Shown piece by piece: positions 46,851 to 60,240 of a stretch of 64,000 nt of DNA; within the stretch, counting starts at the first letter, position 1; each line of letters begins with the position of its first letter. The notes beneath the pieces were generated by a model that did no database searches, was not told the DNA's origin, and was given only the letters and a program-made list of their open reading frames with translations. Source of the stretch: Cunninghamia lanceolata (lineage: Eukaryota > Streptophyta > Pinopsida > Cupressales > Cupressaceae); NCBI GenBank assembly GCA_027924645.1, contig BSBN01000297.1, positions 930,001 through 994,000 on the forward strand, read 5' to 3'. Made by a program: the position numbers and the translations under genes.

Positions 46851-48731
46851 TTAGATTGAAAGCATTGCGATTCATATCATTTACAAAGTCTCCCACTTTC
46901 ATCTTTAAAGAGTACAATTTTCTTTTCAAAATTATTCACAAGAATCTTGGACTAATACATGGTTCCTGTCTTCTTCCATAACAAATACATAGTTGGTTCT
47001 TCTATTACATTCATTAATACAAAATATTAAAGATATAAATAGATAGTATTTCTAGCATTCTTATCTAATTTTTTCTAGTCCTCATCATACATACCTAGAT
47101 AGTTTTCAGTAAAGAACATATCCGTGCCCATTGATCTCTCTACTAGGAGGTCTTCAACTTTCAACTTTCATAACTCAAAATTCTAACAATTGAATCTCTC
47201 AAATTTAGATCTCAATGTGCTAGCCATAAATCCAACAACACATGCTCTACATTCTCATAGAATATTCCAAAAGCTCCCACTGGACCCATTTATACATGAA
47301 TAGAAACAAAAAGCATCCCCTTCCTTTCACCAAACAAACCCTATCACAAAACCATTGAGGGTTTCACCACCAAACATGTATAGTTGTCACACCAAATGAA
47401 GTGGCCCTAACCAAAAAATCATGTTCTAATACCAAATGTTGGGAAGATAATCCTATGTAGATGACCAATAATATGGGATATTAGGACACTTTAAGATTGT
47501 GCGATTAAATACAATTATGTTTGTTGTGCCAATTTAATTAGCAATAATTAGGAAATAACATGAAATCATACACAAACCACATACACATGAGACATAACTT
47601 GGATTTATGTGGGAAACCGTTATGGGAAAAAAGGATAGTCACAATTGTAATAATTTGAAATAGACTTCAAGTATGTAATTAGTCTCTTTATATGTATCTC
47701 AAGTTGTAGACTACAATGTACAACCTCTACAATCATGCTTTAAAGCATTACCATATCATTAAGTAATATAGCATCAATTTATTCCATCTGTATTAACAAT
47801 TAGATATAGCCCTTGAGTCATTCTCCTATAATCCTAACTATCTTAGTACTCTTAATTTCCCATGGAATACCAATTGTCTCACAACCATATCATGATCATA
47901 CTATGATGTTAGCATCTCACACATAATATTAAATGTGATTTCTCCAAATAGATAACCACCACATATGATTGGATGCTATTACATATAATCAATGGTTGTT
48001 GACTACAATGCCTAAAACATGAACATGTCTTCTTGCACAACAACAATAACCAAACTATGTCTTATAGTAATAGAGACAACTTCCTAATTGCTTATAACCA
48101 CCCGCAGTACCTCTGAGCACCCTCTAGAAGATTCTCCATATCCTCAGTCATCACTGCATGTACTGCATATGTATTACCATACATGCTACAACAAATCACT
48201 CAATTTGTGATGTGATAGAAAGTTCTTCACCAAATGTTTTATGGTTCCTACCATAGCAACATCAGGCTATAATATATCTCCATGTCATATCATAACCTCT
48301 AAATCCACTATATTCTTACTATATAGGCTTCTAATGCTTTATACCAGTCTATTATCAAAATTGTAAATAAGAACTTAAACAATTCCACATCTTCTCTCAC
48401 CCAAGAACTCTCTACAAGTGAATAGCACACCAAAGATCCAACACATGTGACCATCATTTTTTCACCTTTGGGAGTTATTTAGTTAGTGTGATCATGTTAA
48501 TAAGAAAGATTATCTTCAGGACTTTTGGTGTTAAATGAAAAGTTTTGATGAAGTTGTATCTATGTGATAGGGTGTTGGCCTTCTGTCTAATAAATTGAAT
48601 AGAATTATGGTCTAGGTCTAAAGGACCTCTCTAGTAGTAGCAAAAATAAAGAATTTCAAGATCCTTCTCATAACATCTCCTTGCACTAGAAAAACTTCAA
48701 TGATATTTATTTCTTTTTCAAGAAGTATTAG
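46851..48731. other. Gene-free AT-rich sequence
   Basis: Nothing is recognised apart from LTR-like phrases such as GGATTTATGTGGGAAACC near 47602, which often occur in copia-type LTRs. No paired repeat was found in the window. Confidence 0.35.
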
Positions 48732-49480
48732 GTGGATAATCTAGATATTGACTCTGAGATAGAGGGTGGAGTCCAAGCTACCAATAGAATTAGAGATTCT
48801 TCTCTTCATAGAGATATTGGTAAGCCTAATGTCTTACCTTACCAAGATTTAATTAGAGATTTAATCCAACATTGCAACCTTAAAGGAGATATAAAAAATG
48901 CTAATGGAGAAAGTATCATCCCAGTGTCTAGTGTGGTTTTCCATTTTCTCTTCCATCTTCCAAATCCACCTTTAATTACAATGGTTAGAGAGCCAAAAAT
49001 TAGTAATATCAATGAGGATGTCGTAGGCTTTCTAGATGACCGGTATCATGAGACACCTCCTTAAAATCCAAACCTTTCCAAGCTCACCACTAGTTCTTTC
49101 AAGGAGATTTGTAGATTTGCTACAGTGCTATTGTGTATGTTATTCGGAAGCTATAACACTGACCATGTGAATCGAACCTAGTTTTCATTGCTAACAATGA
49201 TTATAGAAGGCATTATTGCTATCCCAAATTGAGGAGACTTGATAGTTACTAACCTACAAAAGTAATTTTGGTTAGAAAAGAATGGCAATTTATTTTCATG
49301 ATTTCTTTCCTTTTGGATGGAATTTATGCAACATTTCCTTTGGGTCTAGGCTTTCCTATTTTGTCTCTTCTAAAAGATTTATTCATTGTATTTTGACCTT
49401 TTCTATGTGCACAAGTATATGGAGTCTATTAGGGTTATCTATGATGTTGTCTATCCTACAGTTTACATTAAATACATAAT
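48732..49480 (+). pseudogene. Retroelement-like ORF remnant
   Basis: A 110-codon plus-strand frame from 48732 reads DSEIEGGVQATNRIRDSSLH, then DIGKPNVLPYQDLIRDLIQH. After its stop, protein-like sequence continues in other frames (KVILVRKEWQFIFMISFLLD near 49255-49320), so the gene is broken by frameshifts. The Pro/Asp-rich, helical character suggests a retroelement accessory or gag-like ORF. No domain is identified. It ends next to repeat R1 copy 2. Confidence 0.4.
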
Positions 49481-49484
49481 GAAG

Positions 49485-50365
49485 AAAAGCAAACGAATTC
49501 ATTAACATTATAATAATTTGTAAGAGATGTGATGTATACGTCTTGTGAATGAGGAGGCTGTTGCATCTTCCATCTTTAACGTTGTCAATGTCTCACTCAT
49601 AATACATAAGTGCATATTTTAAATTCTAACTAGACAAACCTCAACTAACATTCAAATATGATAACTTAGAAATACATAATAAGACTGCAACAAGCTTTAT
49701 TAGTGCTTTAATATATGTATGGATGTCGGAGTTACTTGGGTTGTAACGGACTTTGGTCGCACGGATTAAAAAGTTATTTAGTTTGAAAATAAATAAATAA
49801 AAAATAAACACTAGTAATGAACTTGGTAATTCAATTGTTTCCTTGTTTTGTCGTATGTAGTGAAATAATGTAATACAAAGATGCGAATGTCTTACGTTAC
49901 ACATGATCGTACCATGAGATTGTCTAACAACTCCTATAGGAGAATGTTTTTTCTATCACTTTTTATCGATTACCTATGGATTTGGGAAGATGCATGTTGA
50001 TGTTTTCTAAAACAAGGAAAACTTATTATTAATTTTATTTTTTTTAATAATGATTGCAATCTTTGAAATCAAGTTTGTTTTTTAAAGTTATCAACTAATT
50101 TGATTTGTTCTTCGAGGGCATTAATAATAATAACAATTTGATAAGATAAGGGTTGAGGGATAGTTATTTTTGTTATATTTGTTTGGGGTGTGATTTTAGC
50201 TTATTTTTTATAGCGTTGGATTAATGCATTCAATAAGATTTGATTTATGAGTTTTCTGTGAGTCAAGTAACTTCACCAATAGATCAAGGTAAAGGTTAAG
50301 GATTATGGGATATCTACTATACCAAATTCACCCAGGACATGACCTTAACCTCATCCCTTACAATG
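49485..50365. repeat. Dispersed repeat R1, copy 2
   Basis: Aligns with 4670-5570. Similarity stops sharply after CCTTACAATGTT at 50365, where copy 1 continues. An element has therefore inserted, or its 3' end abuts, at this point. Confidence 0.75.
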
Positions 50366-52460
50366 TTTTTGATTAGGGTAAGCAGTAAACCAAAGTGTTG
50401 ATCCCTTTAACAAAAAGCCATAATGGCAAGCAAAACAGGCCACTAATAGGCCACGAACAACAAAAAACAACACACTACCAATTGTAAACCATCCTATAGT
50501 TCAGAGTTATAAGCATACACCATAACCAAAAACTAGTATCAGAGCAGTAAGAAAACCTAAGAGAATAGCTGACTCCAGTCATCTTTGAGGAATTTATAAA
50601 TCTCCTCATAGTTACCAAAGGTATTAGCATCAAGACCATGTCTCTTAATTTCAAGATCCTATAGCACTGATAGTGTTGTTGCAGACCTGTGCATCATCTT
50701 CAAGCTCAAAGAAGTCATCACCTTCAGCTTACCTTCTAGGGACACCATCCTCAACCTCAACTTAGCAATCTCACCAGTGACTTGATCACACTTCGCACAC
50801 TCCTTCTACACTGGAACAATCTCCTTGACTAGCTCGACCTCTTCAGGTTCCTTCTCAGTCTCGACACCATCTGACTCATAAAAAAGAGGTATTTAGTTCC
50901 TCAAACAAACTAACCCCTTCTTGACAATCCTCCAGCTCCGGGATGAGCACCACCTTTTGAATCTCCACCTTTTCTTCCTGAAAAGAGTCACTGCATTCCT
51001 CAACAATTTTGATTTTAGGGGTTTGCATACCTGCAAGTCTGTTGGAATGTCAAATGCTCAGCTTCCTAGCAGTTATGTCTCCAGACTTCACCTTCTTAAT
51101 ACCAGTGTCTTTGTTGATCTCCTCCATAACCTCAACATAAGTGTCAACCATAGAAGACACCTTATCACCTTTAGGTTTCCCTTTAGGGATGAACACTGTT
51201 GTTCCCACAAACTTGCACTCCTCCTTATACTGAACTAGTTCACCCTTAGGCTTCTTAGCCTTAGACTTCCTCATGGGATCCACCATGCTTCTCTTCACCA
51301 ACTTCCTTTTTTTCCTAGGATGGGGTCAGGCTATTTTTCATACTACAAAGTCCCACAACCACCTCTTTCTGAGAAGAGGAGCTAGGGATATAGGCAGAAG
51401 AATTAATAATGGAGGGAGGGGAGAGTTTTAAACTAGCTTCCTCTGTTTGACCTTTGGTGACATCCTCAGCAAAGGAGTCTTTCATAGTGGACATTTGCTT
51501 TCTCTGTTTAGGGCAGGGTGAGGGGGACCCAATAATAGTAGGGGGCTTTTTACCTGGGGGGCATCTAAGTCGGCATGAGAGATTTTTAGCTTATCTTTAG
51601 AGTAAGGCCCTCCCTTAGCAAGTGAATATGGAACCTTTCCCTCCAAACCCTTCGTAGGAGAATCCTCAACAAGGAAAGCTTTTATGGGTTTGGGGGGCAA
51701 AGGGCCAAATGGAAGTGATAAAGGCATAGGATTAAGCCTTGATGTAGGGGAACAACTATAACATTGAGGTTTTTAGCATAAGCATCCTTTGCATCTTTGA
51801 CAAAGGACTCCAAAGATGATAGAAGGTTAAAAGGAAAAGTGATAATCATCTTATGTCTAAAATGATTAAGGAGGGTGAAGTGATAATGGTAAAAATATTT
51901 GTATCGATCTTCCAAAGTGATATATTTCATCAACATAAAACATACCTTGTCCCAAGGAGAAACCACCTTATTTCTTTCAAAACCCCCTGTAACTTCACCA
52001 GAGTTTCACTCTTTGAAGAAAAGTGCCATGTTGTCGTTATCTTGAACTTTACTTTCTTTCTTCAATTTCTTACCCTTACATGACATGCTGGTAGCTTGAG
52101 CTATGATCTCCTCACTCACTTCAAATTGAACACCTCCCACTTGAACCATCTGTTTATCCCACAACATCACAAATTGGACCGAAAGATTTTCATCAAACCC
52201 ATTTAAACATCCTAGGAAAGGAGTAATCCCTCGCTCATAACATATACTTCACAGCATTTCATCAGCCCTAAACTCGTCACAAGAGTTGGGTTTAGTTCTA
52301 ACCCTGTCTCCCCCCATGATCAAACCTTTCAGACAGAGGATATTAGACAAAAGGGTGGCCAAACCGTAGCATAATGTAACAATGGTGGAAAATAAAACCT
52401 CTCTCCTTTCTAACCCTTCGCTTCAAATGATGTAGCCTGTATTCATGAAATCTATACCAA
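50366..52460 (-). pseudogene. Decayed gag-like ORF of a retroelement, minus strand
   Basis: The minus strand reads, in order: GGDRVRTKPNSCDEFRADEM, FDENLSVQFVMLWDKQMVQV, EVSEEIIAQATSMSCKGKKL, FERNKVVSPWDKVCFMLMKY, FYHYHFTLLNHFRHKMIITF, LHQGLILCLYHFHLALCPP and then a Lys/Pro-rich tail. I associate the W-D-x-V-C / YY-HF-LLNHFR / HQGL signature with a repeat-borne ORF family of conifers; this comes from memory of the family and was not searched. Stops and frameshifts interrupt it. The lower-coordinate edge (50366) is a sharp junction inside repeat R1. Confidence 0.6.
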
Positions 52461-52739
52461 AATTAGGGGAAGGTACTAGAACTGGCCCCTCATTCCCCCT
52501 CACATCTCGTGTCATAATTATCATATTACAATATTTGTCTGGATGGTGATCATTAGAAAGAAACATCACCAAAATTTGAAAAAATCCTAATTACCACATC
52601 ATCCAATACCACATAAGCACAATGAGCTGGCAGGAGTGACCGTGGTCGTCCCCCATCCTAATCAGCATCTTCCATGTCATCCATATTCACAGAAGTTCCA
52701 TGAATTGGTTCATATAGATGTAGTCATACAACATTTTAA

Positions 52740-55235
52740 TTGACCTAGATTGTATGCCTATTTTCTAGAAAGCCAAGTGGCTGGACTATTTTCTTAGGCT
52801 AACTGAATATAATGAAGCTATGACTCAACAATTTGCGAGGACATTTCAAAATATGGAAGCAATAGTCAGGGGATTGCAGGTTGATGCTTCACAAGCTGCT
52901 ATTGTAGAGGAAATAGGGTTACCTACAGATGGAGAGGAGTTCCCTATAAAAGTTGATGCCATTGTAGCAAGAGATGAATTTGTTCAACCAGGTGAAAGAA
53001 TAGACTCTTCATTACAAGGTACTAAATGTATTTCTCTACCCTGGTTATGGCTTCTATTGCTACTTACATTATTAAGTATCTAGCCTGTGATGGGAGACAA
53101 TCATTGTTGTATACTATGCATTTTAAACTATTGAGTCACCTCCATCATGGAAGGGTTGTAAATGTCCCAAATTTCATGTTTAATCTATTAAAAAGAATGA
53201 CTGTTGAGTATAGGAGAAGAGGGAACTAGTCATCACTGTCTCATGATTGTTTGGTCATATTATTGGTAAAGAGAAGTCAGTCTATTCAATTCCCAGACAT
53301 TCCCTGGGAAATTTTTCTTGTGGTTAACCACATTGATGATGGACCCTTAAGGGTTGGATTAGTTGGGGAAAACAAGGCACGAGTAGAGAATGTACAGTCG
53401 AGGGAAGGGGAGGAAGCTCTTGTAACCTCTTTCCAACCAATGGATTCACCTACTCGTAGCCATGATACCATTATGGAGCACTCGACTCCATGTATTGATA
53501 ACCCCATAGATGAACCTACAAAGTCTCCCACTCCTGCAGCTTCACTGATATCAACCCCTTTGCTGGAACATTCAACCTCACAACCCTATAGCCACATAGA
53601 ACAATGTGAAAAACAAAAATTGTAGACTAAAACTACCAACTCATCACCCACAACATCTAAGATTTCTAGAAACCTTCCTTTTGCTTCCAAGCCCACTAAA
53701 AAGAGAAAAGCATCATCTTCCCCCTCTAAATCCAGAAAGAAACAAAAAGTGACTACTCAACAACTAAGGCACTTAGGCCGTCTAAAAGACAAAGGAGTTA
53801 CAGGAGGAAAAACCCCTCCTAAGAAAAAGAAAGTGGTTAAGGTGCAATTTGACATAGACTCATAGAGGGAACATTTGTTTGTTAATAGGGATCAATTAAA
53901 TGTAGCCCAACGAAATGTTATGGAAACTGACACAGAATCATAGGAAGAAGACTTGTACACAACAAGGAAATGACATCAACCTCCCCCTGACATAGGAAAC
54001 CAAGGCTTGTTAGCCTCCTCTAATGAAATTTAAACATAGGAATTGTTGTTGGATAATGAGGAGAAAACATAGGAAAAGATGGGTGAGTTGCAGGTGGCTT
54101 TATAGAAGATTGCATCACTGGGGAAACAATTGCAAGAATATCAACAAAAGGAGACTGGGTTAAATGAGAGAGTTAAAAGATTGGAAGATCAACTGCACAT
54201 TTACCAACAACATGGAACATGACTAGACCAACTGGCTCAATTGGTCATTATAGAAATCAAAATAGTAAAGGAACAACATGAGATGAAGGAAAAGCACAAC
54301 AAGGGATTGAAGACAAAAATAAAGAAATAAGAAGACTGAAGTTCAAAACAGATAGTATGGCATATATGACTGTTCAACTTACGAGATGCATACCTCTTGC
54401 AAGGGTTTATGCCCTTTATTTACAAGAACAATATTTGAGTTTTTAGTTTAGTCAACTGTATAGTGATGCCCCTATTTCTCTTTTCACACTTGATTTGTTT
54501 TTAACAGCCTATCAAAAAGCTACGCCATAGATCCAAAACCAATTATGTGAATTTTACTTGCATGAATTGGCTATTCCTTATGATACCACTTGGAATCCCC
54601 TAATTGTTATTGGGGATGTGAAAATAAAATCCCTAGCATAATTCATACAGAATGAGCATAGGAGAGGGATACTTTAGAAACAATATAATGAGAGGGAGAA
54701 GTCAATTCCCCTCAAAATCAGGGCAGAGGCCCAAGATCCCAACAGGTTAGTGGTAGAATGGATTAATCTTATTGAACATCCTAAGGTGGAAACAAAAATC
54801 CTTGAATGCAGGGCAATGGAATATAAGAAATTCAAGGAATTAGCTGAGGGTACTGGTAAGGAGGCATTGAACTTATCAAGAGGTAGATGGAATGAGTTTA
54901 CACTAGCAGTAAGAAGAAAAGAACTCCACTTGGTCTTCAATTTTTCAGCAACAATTACTAGGGCACACAGGTATATCAGAACAACCAATGAGCATGGAAT
55001 TACTTGGCTTCCTTTGGTGATTCATCCTTCCCTACTCTTGTATCCAATACCACATTGGTAGGAACATAAGACATCTCAAGCAACAGAGCAGGCTAGGTGG
55101 AATCGGTTGGCTAAACAGAAGGGTTTCTATCTTAAGTAGGATTGAGGGGTCATGGATCCCACATATTACAAAGAATTTTCTCTCCAATATAATCATAGGC
55201 CTTGGTTTCTTGAGTACCAACAACATATTTAGTTG
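52740..55235 (+). pseudogene. Decayed gag-like ORF of a retroelement, plus strand
   Basis: The plus strand reads KWLDYFLRLTEYNEAMTQQF, then after a frameshift near 53020 IIKYLACDGRQSLLYTMHFK and LLSHLHHGRVVNVPNFMFNL. A Ser/Pro/Lys-rich region follows (KKRKASSSPSKSRKKQK near 53700), then a coiled-coil stretch near 54080-54330 and a C-terminal block with VVEWINLIEHPKVETKILEC and RGRWNEFTLAVRRKELHLVF. It has the same CDGR..HFKLLSHL..NVP signature as the minus-strand copy at 50.4-52.5 kb, so it is the same ORF family. In-frame TAG codons are frequent in Gln-compatible places. The ORF end is followed by AGTTGGGGGG and TGTGATGAGG, a polypurine-tract/LTR-start arrangement. Confidence 0.6.
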
Positions 55236-57240
55236 GGGGGTGTGATGAGGATTTACTTTGTTCTATTTTTTCTTGTTTAAGTTCATACTTTTCAAAGACA
55301 TCCCCAGACTTTTCCATACATTATATATGCTTATGATTATCTTTAAGACCTGAAAGCATTAAGAATAGTACATGATATGTTAGTGAATGATTATGTGTGG
55401 ATTAAAGATTGTTCATAAGATGTGATAGTAATTTTTGTTAATTATGGTAGTTTGTGATGTATAAATATTATATGGTGAAACTAACCCCCATGCAGCAAGC
55501 ACATGGTTACTTGTGATGGAGACCATTTGTCACCGCAACAAAGGAGGTGTTTTATCTACAACTAAGAATGCAGATACCTATTGATGTGAATGTTAATTAC
55601 ACACAACACAGATAAAATTCACAAAGGAACTTGATCTCTCTTGAAAGATATGATAAATTCACTAGGAATTTATAATCCCAAGGCTCCGGTAGTCAGGTCA
55701 TGACTGTGTCAAATCAATCAATAGTTCAATGTGAATCTATTTGTTTAAGGGGCACTAGATTTATTACACTCTTTGCTCACTGGTTCCAAATTGTCAAATA
55801 TTGAAATACTTTACAAATTACAACTTACTGGCACAAACTTTAGACATTTCATGCAAATCTTCGTAAAGCTTTAAAGTTTGCATTCTCACTTACTTCTATT
55901 TATGAATATCACCTAAATCTTTAATCATTTGCACAATCCTTGCATAAATTTCAAACAATTTCCTTTGGATTTTCATGTTTTAGGCTAATTATAAGAAATC
56001 TTATCAAATAAAGACAAAAGATAGGGTTTAGAAACAATTTTCACTGTAGAATCTCATTCTCTGGTACTTACACAAATGCATCATGTAGAACTATACAAAT
56101 TGATAGTAAAATCCTTCTTGCAGTTAGCCAGACAAAGTCACAACCGCAATGGAAAGGATGCAAGCTTCAAAGGAAACATTCAATAATTCAAAGAACTCAA
56201 ATTGCACTCCAAAGTAAGATGCAACTGTTTGATATTTTTCATTACTGAATGTAATTGTCACTTGAAATATACAATTAGATATGACTTTCATTCTATCAAA
56301 AGATATATTTCAGATACATAACACCAATGCTTTAGTAGATACAAAGATAAGATATGTTGAAATTCATCATCATTATCTTTGCAGACACATGTGAATTCCA
56401 CAATTCTTAGATACAATTTCACTTTAACAAGCTCTTAGCTCACACACGCATCCTCAAAATAGAACAACATAGATCCTTATATAGGCCTAGATCCTCTGCA
56501 CGGTTACATTTCACATCCATGGTTACAATTCATTGAAGGAGATCAATGGTCACAAGAACTTCTGACAGTTATCTCTAGTTGGCACCTTTTAGAATATTCC
56601 CTAGAATATCCTTTACAATTTTCATTCATCATCTTTACATGGAATATTCTATATCAATCCCACGAAATCAAAATCCCCTGCTTTTGTATCAGCTATTTGA
56701 TACCCCAATGGGATGATCCTGGAACTAAACCCAGATGAAATTAACTTCTCACAGGTCTCTTTTGCCCTTGTCATGGTTCCTATTATAAACATCTTTTTAA
56801 ACCTAAGTTTGTAGTTTTCTAGGGTTTACCATTACAAAAAAATATGAATTTCACTTTTAACCCTAAGTTTTACTGACACTAGATATATTTCAAACAATGT
56901 TCTAATCAATCGATTTATCCACTATATTTTTACTGACTCATCATTCATTACTGCAACAATACCCTAATTATCTAGTAATAACATGAAAATAGAGAATTAT
57001 ATGATTTAGGGTACGTACCTGGTCATAGACGCAAACACTATAGAATATGAACCATATGTTATTCTAGTATGCCTTTTTCCCGCATACTCCTTTCTTTGAT
57101 TCATTAAACAATTCACCTTTGGATAACTTCTAAATTGCCTTTGAATCGTTGTAAACTACTCTCGTGATTCTCTGCAAAATTAGTTTGTAATTTTGAAAAT
57201 ATGCATTTACAAATGTTTTAATGGTTACAGATAACCTAAT
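55236..57240. other. Possible LTR start and gene-free sequence
   Basis: TTGGGGGG at 55233-55240 followed by TGTGATGAGG at 55241 looks like a polypurine tract plus LTR start for the preceding pseudogene's element. I found no matching upstream LTR in the window and no clear right end. The rest holds no recognisable gene. The copia element inserts at 57241. Confidence 0.35.
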
Positions 57241-58331
57241 TGTTGGCAAGAGACACTATATGGATTCATGGTTGTTGTCATTGATGGCAACAAAGGTCAT
57301 CCCACATATCCGCAAGTCACGGTGTGTCTCTACCGGAAGTCAGAATGAAGATTGTTGTGGTCCGGTGAACAAGAACAAAGCATGTGGCAAGGTCCGACAG
57401 ATTGGTCCGGATCTCTCAGAGGAAGTGTCTTGGTGCAGTGTGGATTTGGGGAAGTCAAGAGGACTACCTTGAGTAGTATATTCCAAGGATTTAGCCTCCG
57501 GTGATGGACAAGGAAAAAGATATGAATAGTTGAGTACCGGATTCCTGAGAGACAGTGAAAACAGAGGAAGAACTGACTGACAGAGTATCAGACTACTTTC
57601 CGGATGTGTTACTGTTGATGATAAAGGTTGTGAAGGCATAAATCATGTTTGGCCGACATGATTAATGATATCTACAAGTATATGCTTGATCCGCATTGCT
57701 TGGTGAGCAAGGATTCAGCCGACAGAACAGAGTTTGTAAGAAACTAGACTGGTCCGGATGCCGACTAGAAAGGTGATAAAATTACTTGTACGGATATATA
57801 TAGAGGATGGATTTAGTTGTGAAGTGTGTGATTGTGTGAAGATATATGCGAATAAGTGCAGAACAGAGCAGAAGTAGCAAGAAAGATCTGGTATGTGAAA
57901 GGATAGCAGAATAAAGAACAGAGGAAAGATGAAGTGCAGCAGATCAGTGTACTGAGCCTAACCGGAATTGAACTCCAGCATATGTAGATGCTTCCAATCA
58001 GTTCAAGACTGTGATTCTTATCACTTTGTAGACAGTGTGTCTCCTTGTAGGCAGTGGGCCTCTTTGTGAGCAGTGTGCTCGGGCAGTGAGCCCTAATTGG
58101 CAAGTGCCATTTTTGTAATTTCTTATTCTTCTAACAGAGAATAATTTTTGGGTTAATCACCCCGTGGTTTTCTCCCTTAACAGGGTTTCCACGTCAAAAA
58201 TACTGTTTCATGTGTCTCTTATTTCATGGTAATGTTTTTGTGTTTGAATCAATGCTGCATTAATTAATAAGAAAGTTCAAAAAGGGAAATAATTAGGATA
58301 ACTGATTCACCCCCCCTCTCAGTTATCAACA
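57241..58331 (+). repeat. 5' LTR of the copia element
   Basis: 1091 bp from TGTTGGCAAG to TTATCAACA. It contains a TATATATA box at about 57794-57801 and many CCGG-containing motifs (TCCGGT, ACCGGA, TCCGGA). The inner edge is two bases from the primer site. Confidence 0.9.
57794..57802 (+). promoter_or_regulatory. LTR TATA box
   Basis: GGATATATATAG in the middle of the 5' LTR, the usual U3 position of the promoter. Transcription would start some 30 bp downstream. Confidence 0.6.
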
Positions 58332-58333
58332 AT

Positions 58334-58345
58334 TGGTATCAGAGC
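58334..58345 (+). promoter_or_regulatory. Primer-binding site (initiator tRNA-Met)
   Basis: TGGTATCAGAGC, the standard plant copia primer site, two bases after the LTR end. Confidence 0.95.
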
Positions 58346-58396
58346 TAAGTTCCTCCTAATAGAGCCTAACAGCTTGAGGAAGATCTGGGAGTTCAA

Positions 58397-59575
58397 ATGG
58401 ATGCATATGGTTTAAGGGAGCAACTCAAGACTGCCCTTGAGGATCTTGAACAGTCAAATTCTGAAGTCAATGAATTAAAGGAAAGACTCAAACAGGCTGA
58501 TGAATTCATGAGAGAATTAAAAGACAAATTAAGTCTCTCTATGAAAAAGAGAAAGGAGCTGCTCCAACAATTGGCAAGACAAAGTGAAGAAAGCAATACA
58601 AATGAAGAATTGACTGAGCAAACCAAGTTATGTGAAAAGTTATCAAAAGAAGTCATTATGTTAAGACATGAAATAGAATCAGGAACTATAAAGTTTACTC
58701 AAGAGATTGAAGAAAAAAGAAAAGCTGAAGACAATCTAAGACAATCTCTTAAAGAAAAATCAGAAGAATGCCACCAGATGGACAGGATTATCAGACATCT
58801 TGAATCTGATCTTGAAGATGCCAAAGATAATGAAGAAAAACTTGAGGATCAAATTGCCTCTCTCAAAAGAGACCTTCAAACAACAAATGAATATAAAGAG
58901 AAATTCAAGATAAGTTCTGCTCAACTTGAAGTTCTTCTTGGAAGTCAAAAGAGGATAGATGACAAGTATGGTTTGGGATATGAGAAAGGAGAAAGCTCCA
59001 GATCCAGTCAAAAGAATTTTGGATCAGAAAATCCAAGGAATAGACCTAGAAGACCTCCGGTAAGACAGCCCAATGCTCAAAGATATCCATCTTTCAATGG
59101 ATACTGCCACAGCTGCAACCACTTTGGTCACAAAGCTAATCAGTGCAAAAAGAGAATGAATCAGATTAATTCATCCTTCTCCGGATAGTGCTTTAACTGC
59201 AAAAGGTATGGACACAAATCCCATGAATGCAGAAATATGCAAGTAAACAATTCATTCAAAGGTAGATGCTTTACATGCAATAGAGTAGGTCATATGGCTA
59301 ATCAATGCAAATCAAGAGGTTATCAGTCAAATATGCAAAGAAATATTATTTGCCAAATCTGTAATAGGTCCGGTCATAATGCTAAAGTCTGCAGAAGCAA
59401 GAATCAGGACAAAAGAGGTCCGGTGTATAATCAGAATCAAGACAAGGGTAAACAAAAGATGAATGCGGATGAAGTTAGGAATCAGATGAGCAAGATTTGG
59501 GTGAAGAAAAGTTCAGAGAATGTAGAGGTTGGATCCGCACCAGACTCTGGTGCTGATATTTCTTCCAGAAATTAA
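58397..59575 (+). pseudogene. gag: Copia Gag with four CCHC zinc knuckles, one amber stop
   Basis: Gag packages the element RNA into virus-like particles. The frame starts at the ATG at 58397 (MDAYGLREQLKTALEDLEQS), 66 bp after the LTR, and runs 393 codons including a TAG at codon 264 (59186-59188). Residues 1-200 are a long coiled coil rich in Glu, Lys and Leu. Four CX2CX4HX4C knuckles start at about residues 237 (CHSCNHFGHKANQC), 265 (CFNCKRYGHKSHEC), 291 (CFTCNRVGHMANQC) and 319 (CQICNRSGHNAKVC). The TAG lies immediately before knuckle 2; the frame is otherwise intact, so it is either a point mutation or a leaky stop. The end, PDSGADISS, may be the start of a lost protease (D-S-G), followed by a stop. 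Confidence 0.85.
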
Positions 59576-60240
59576 AAAGTGAGCTCTGGCTCAGGGGGAG
59601 ACTCAAAGAAAATCCTGTTCCCCCAGCCAATCAAGTGGTGCCGGATGTGGCACAAGATGCGGAGTAAAGGGTTTAAAGATATAAGTCTTGAGATGATCCA
59701 GATAAGATTTCAGAGGTCCGCATGGAGATATGAAGAAGCTGTGATCAATCAAGTAAGACCTGTTCCGGGAGATGCTCCGGTATGACAGAGGATTACAAAA
59801 AGGTCCAGAGAGATCCGGAAGTGCATTGTCTCATTCTGCGGATTGGACAGAGTGTTTGGGATATTCTTGTAATGTGTCACCTCGATTTATTCATGATTGA
59901 AAGATCTGGATGATGTTCACAGATCAGGACTAGATCAGGACTGATCCGGGATACTCCAAGCTATCCGGATAAGGCAAAACCGGAATAATATAGGTCGAGC
60001 ATTTATTGCCATCAGATATTAGGGTTTACGGAGCAATATAAGGGATTTCTCAAAAAGCATTTGCTCATTCTGCACTCAAGAAGAAGCGAAAAGTGGAGCT
60101 CTGCAACAAGATTCATCAAGCACACCAAAGATCTCCTGCCGAAGTCATTGCATAAAGAAATCAATCCAACCACTCCGTGCAAACTGAAGGCGCATAAGGT
60201 ATTCTCCGTTTTCATTATCTCATTGCAAATCTTTGAAGAA
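59576..60240 (+). other. Pol-deletion junction and leader of the large ORF
   Basis: About 665 bp lie where copia pol (over 3 kb) would be. No integrase, RT or RNase H motif is seen in any frame. It contains CAGGGGGAGACTC near 59591, like the purine tracts further down. The frame of the large ORF is open from 60061, but those codons do not look conserved and the first ATG in good context is at 60241. Confidence 0.6.

Noticed and set aside
57221..57472. Small ORF at the start of each LTR (repeated at 63543)
   Set aside because: It lies in the LTR upstream of the TATA box, is repeated only because the LTR is, and shows no protein features.
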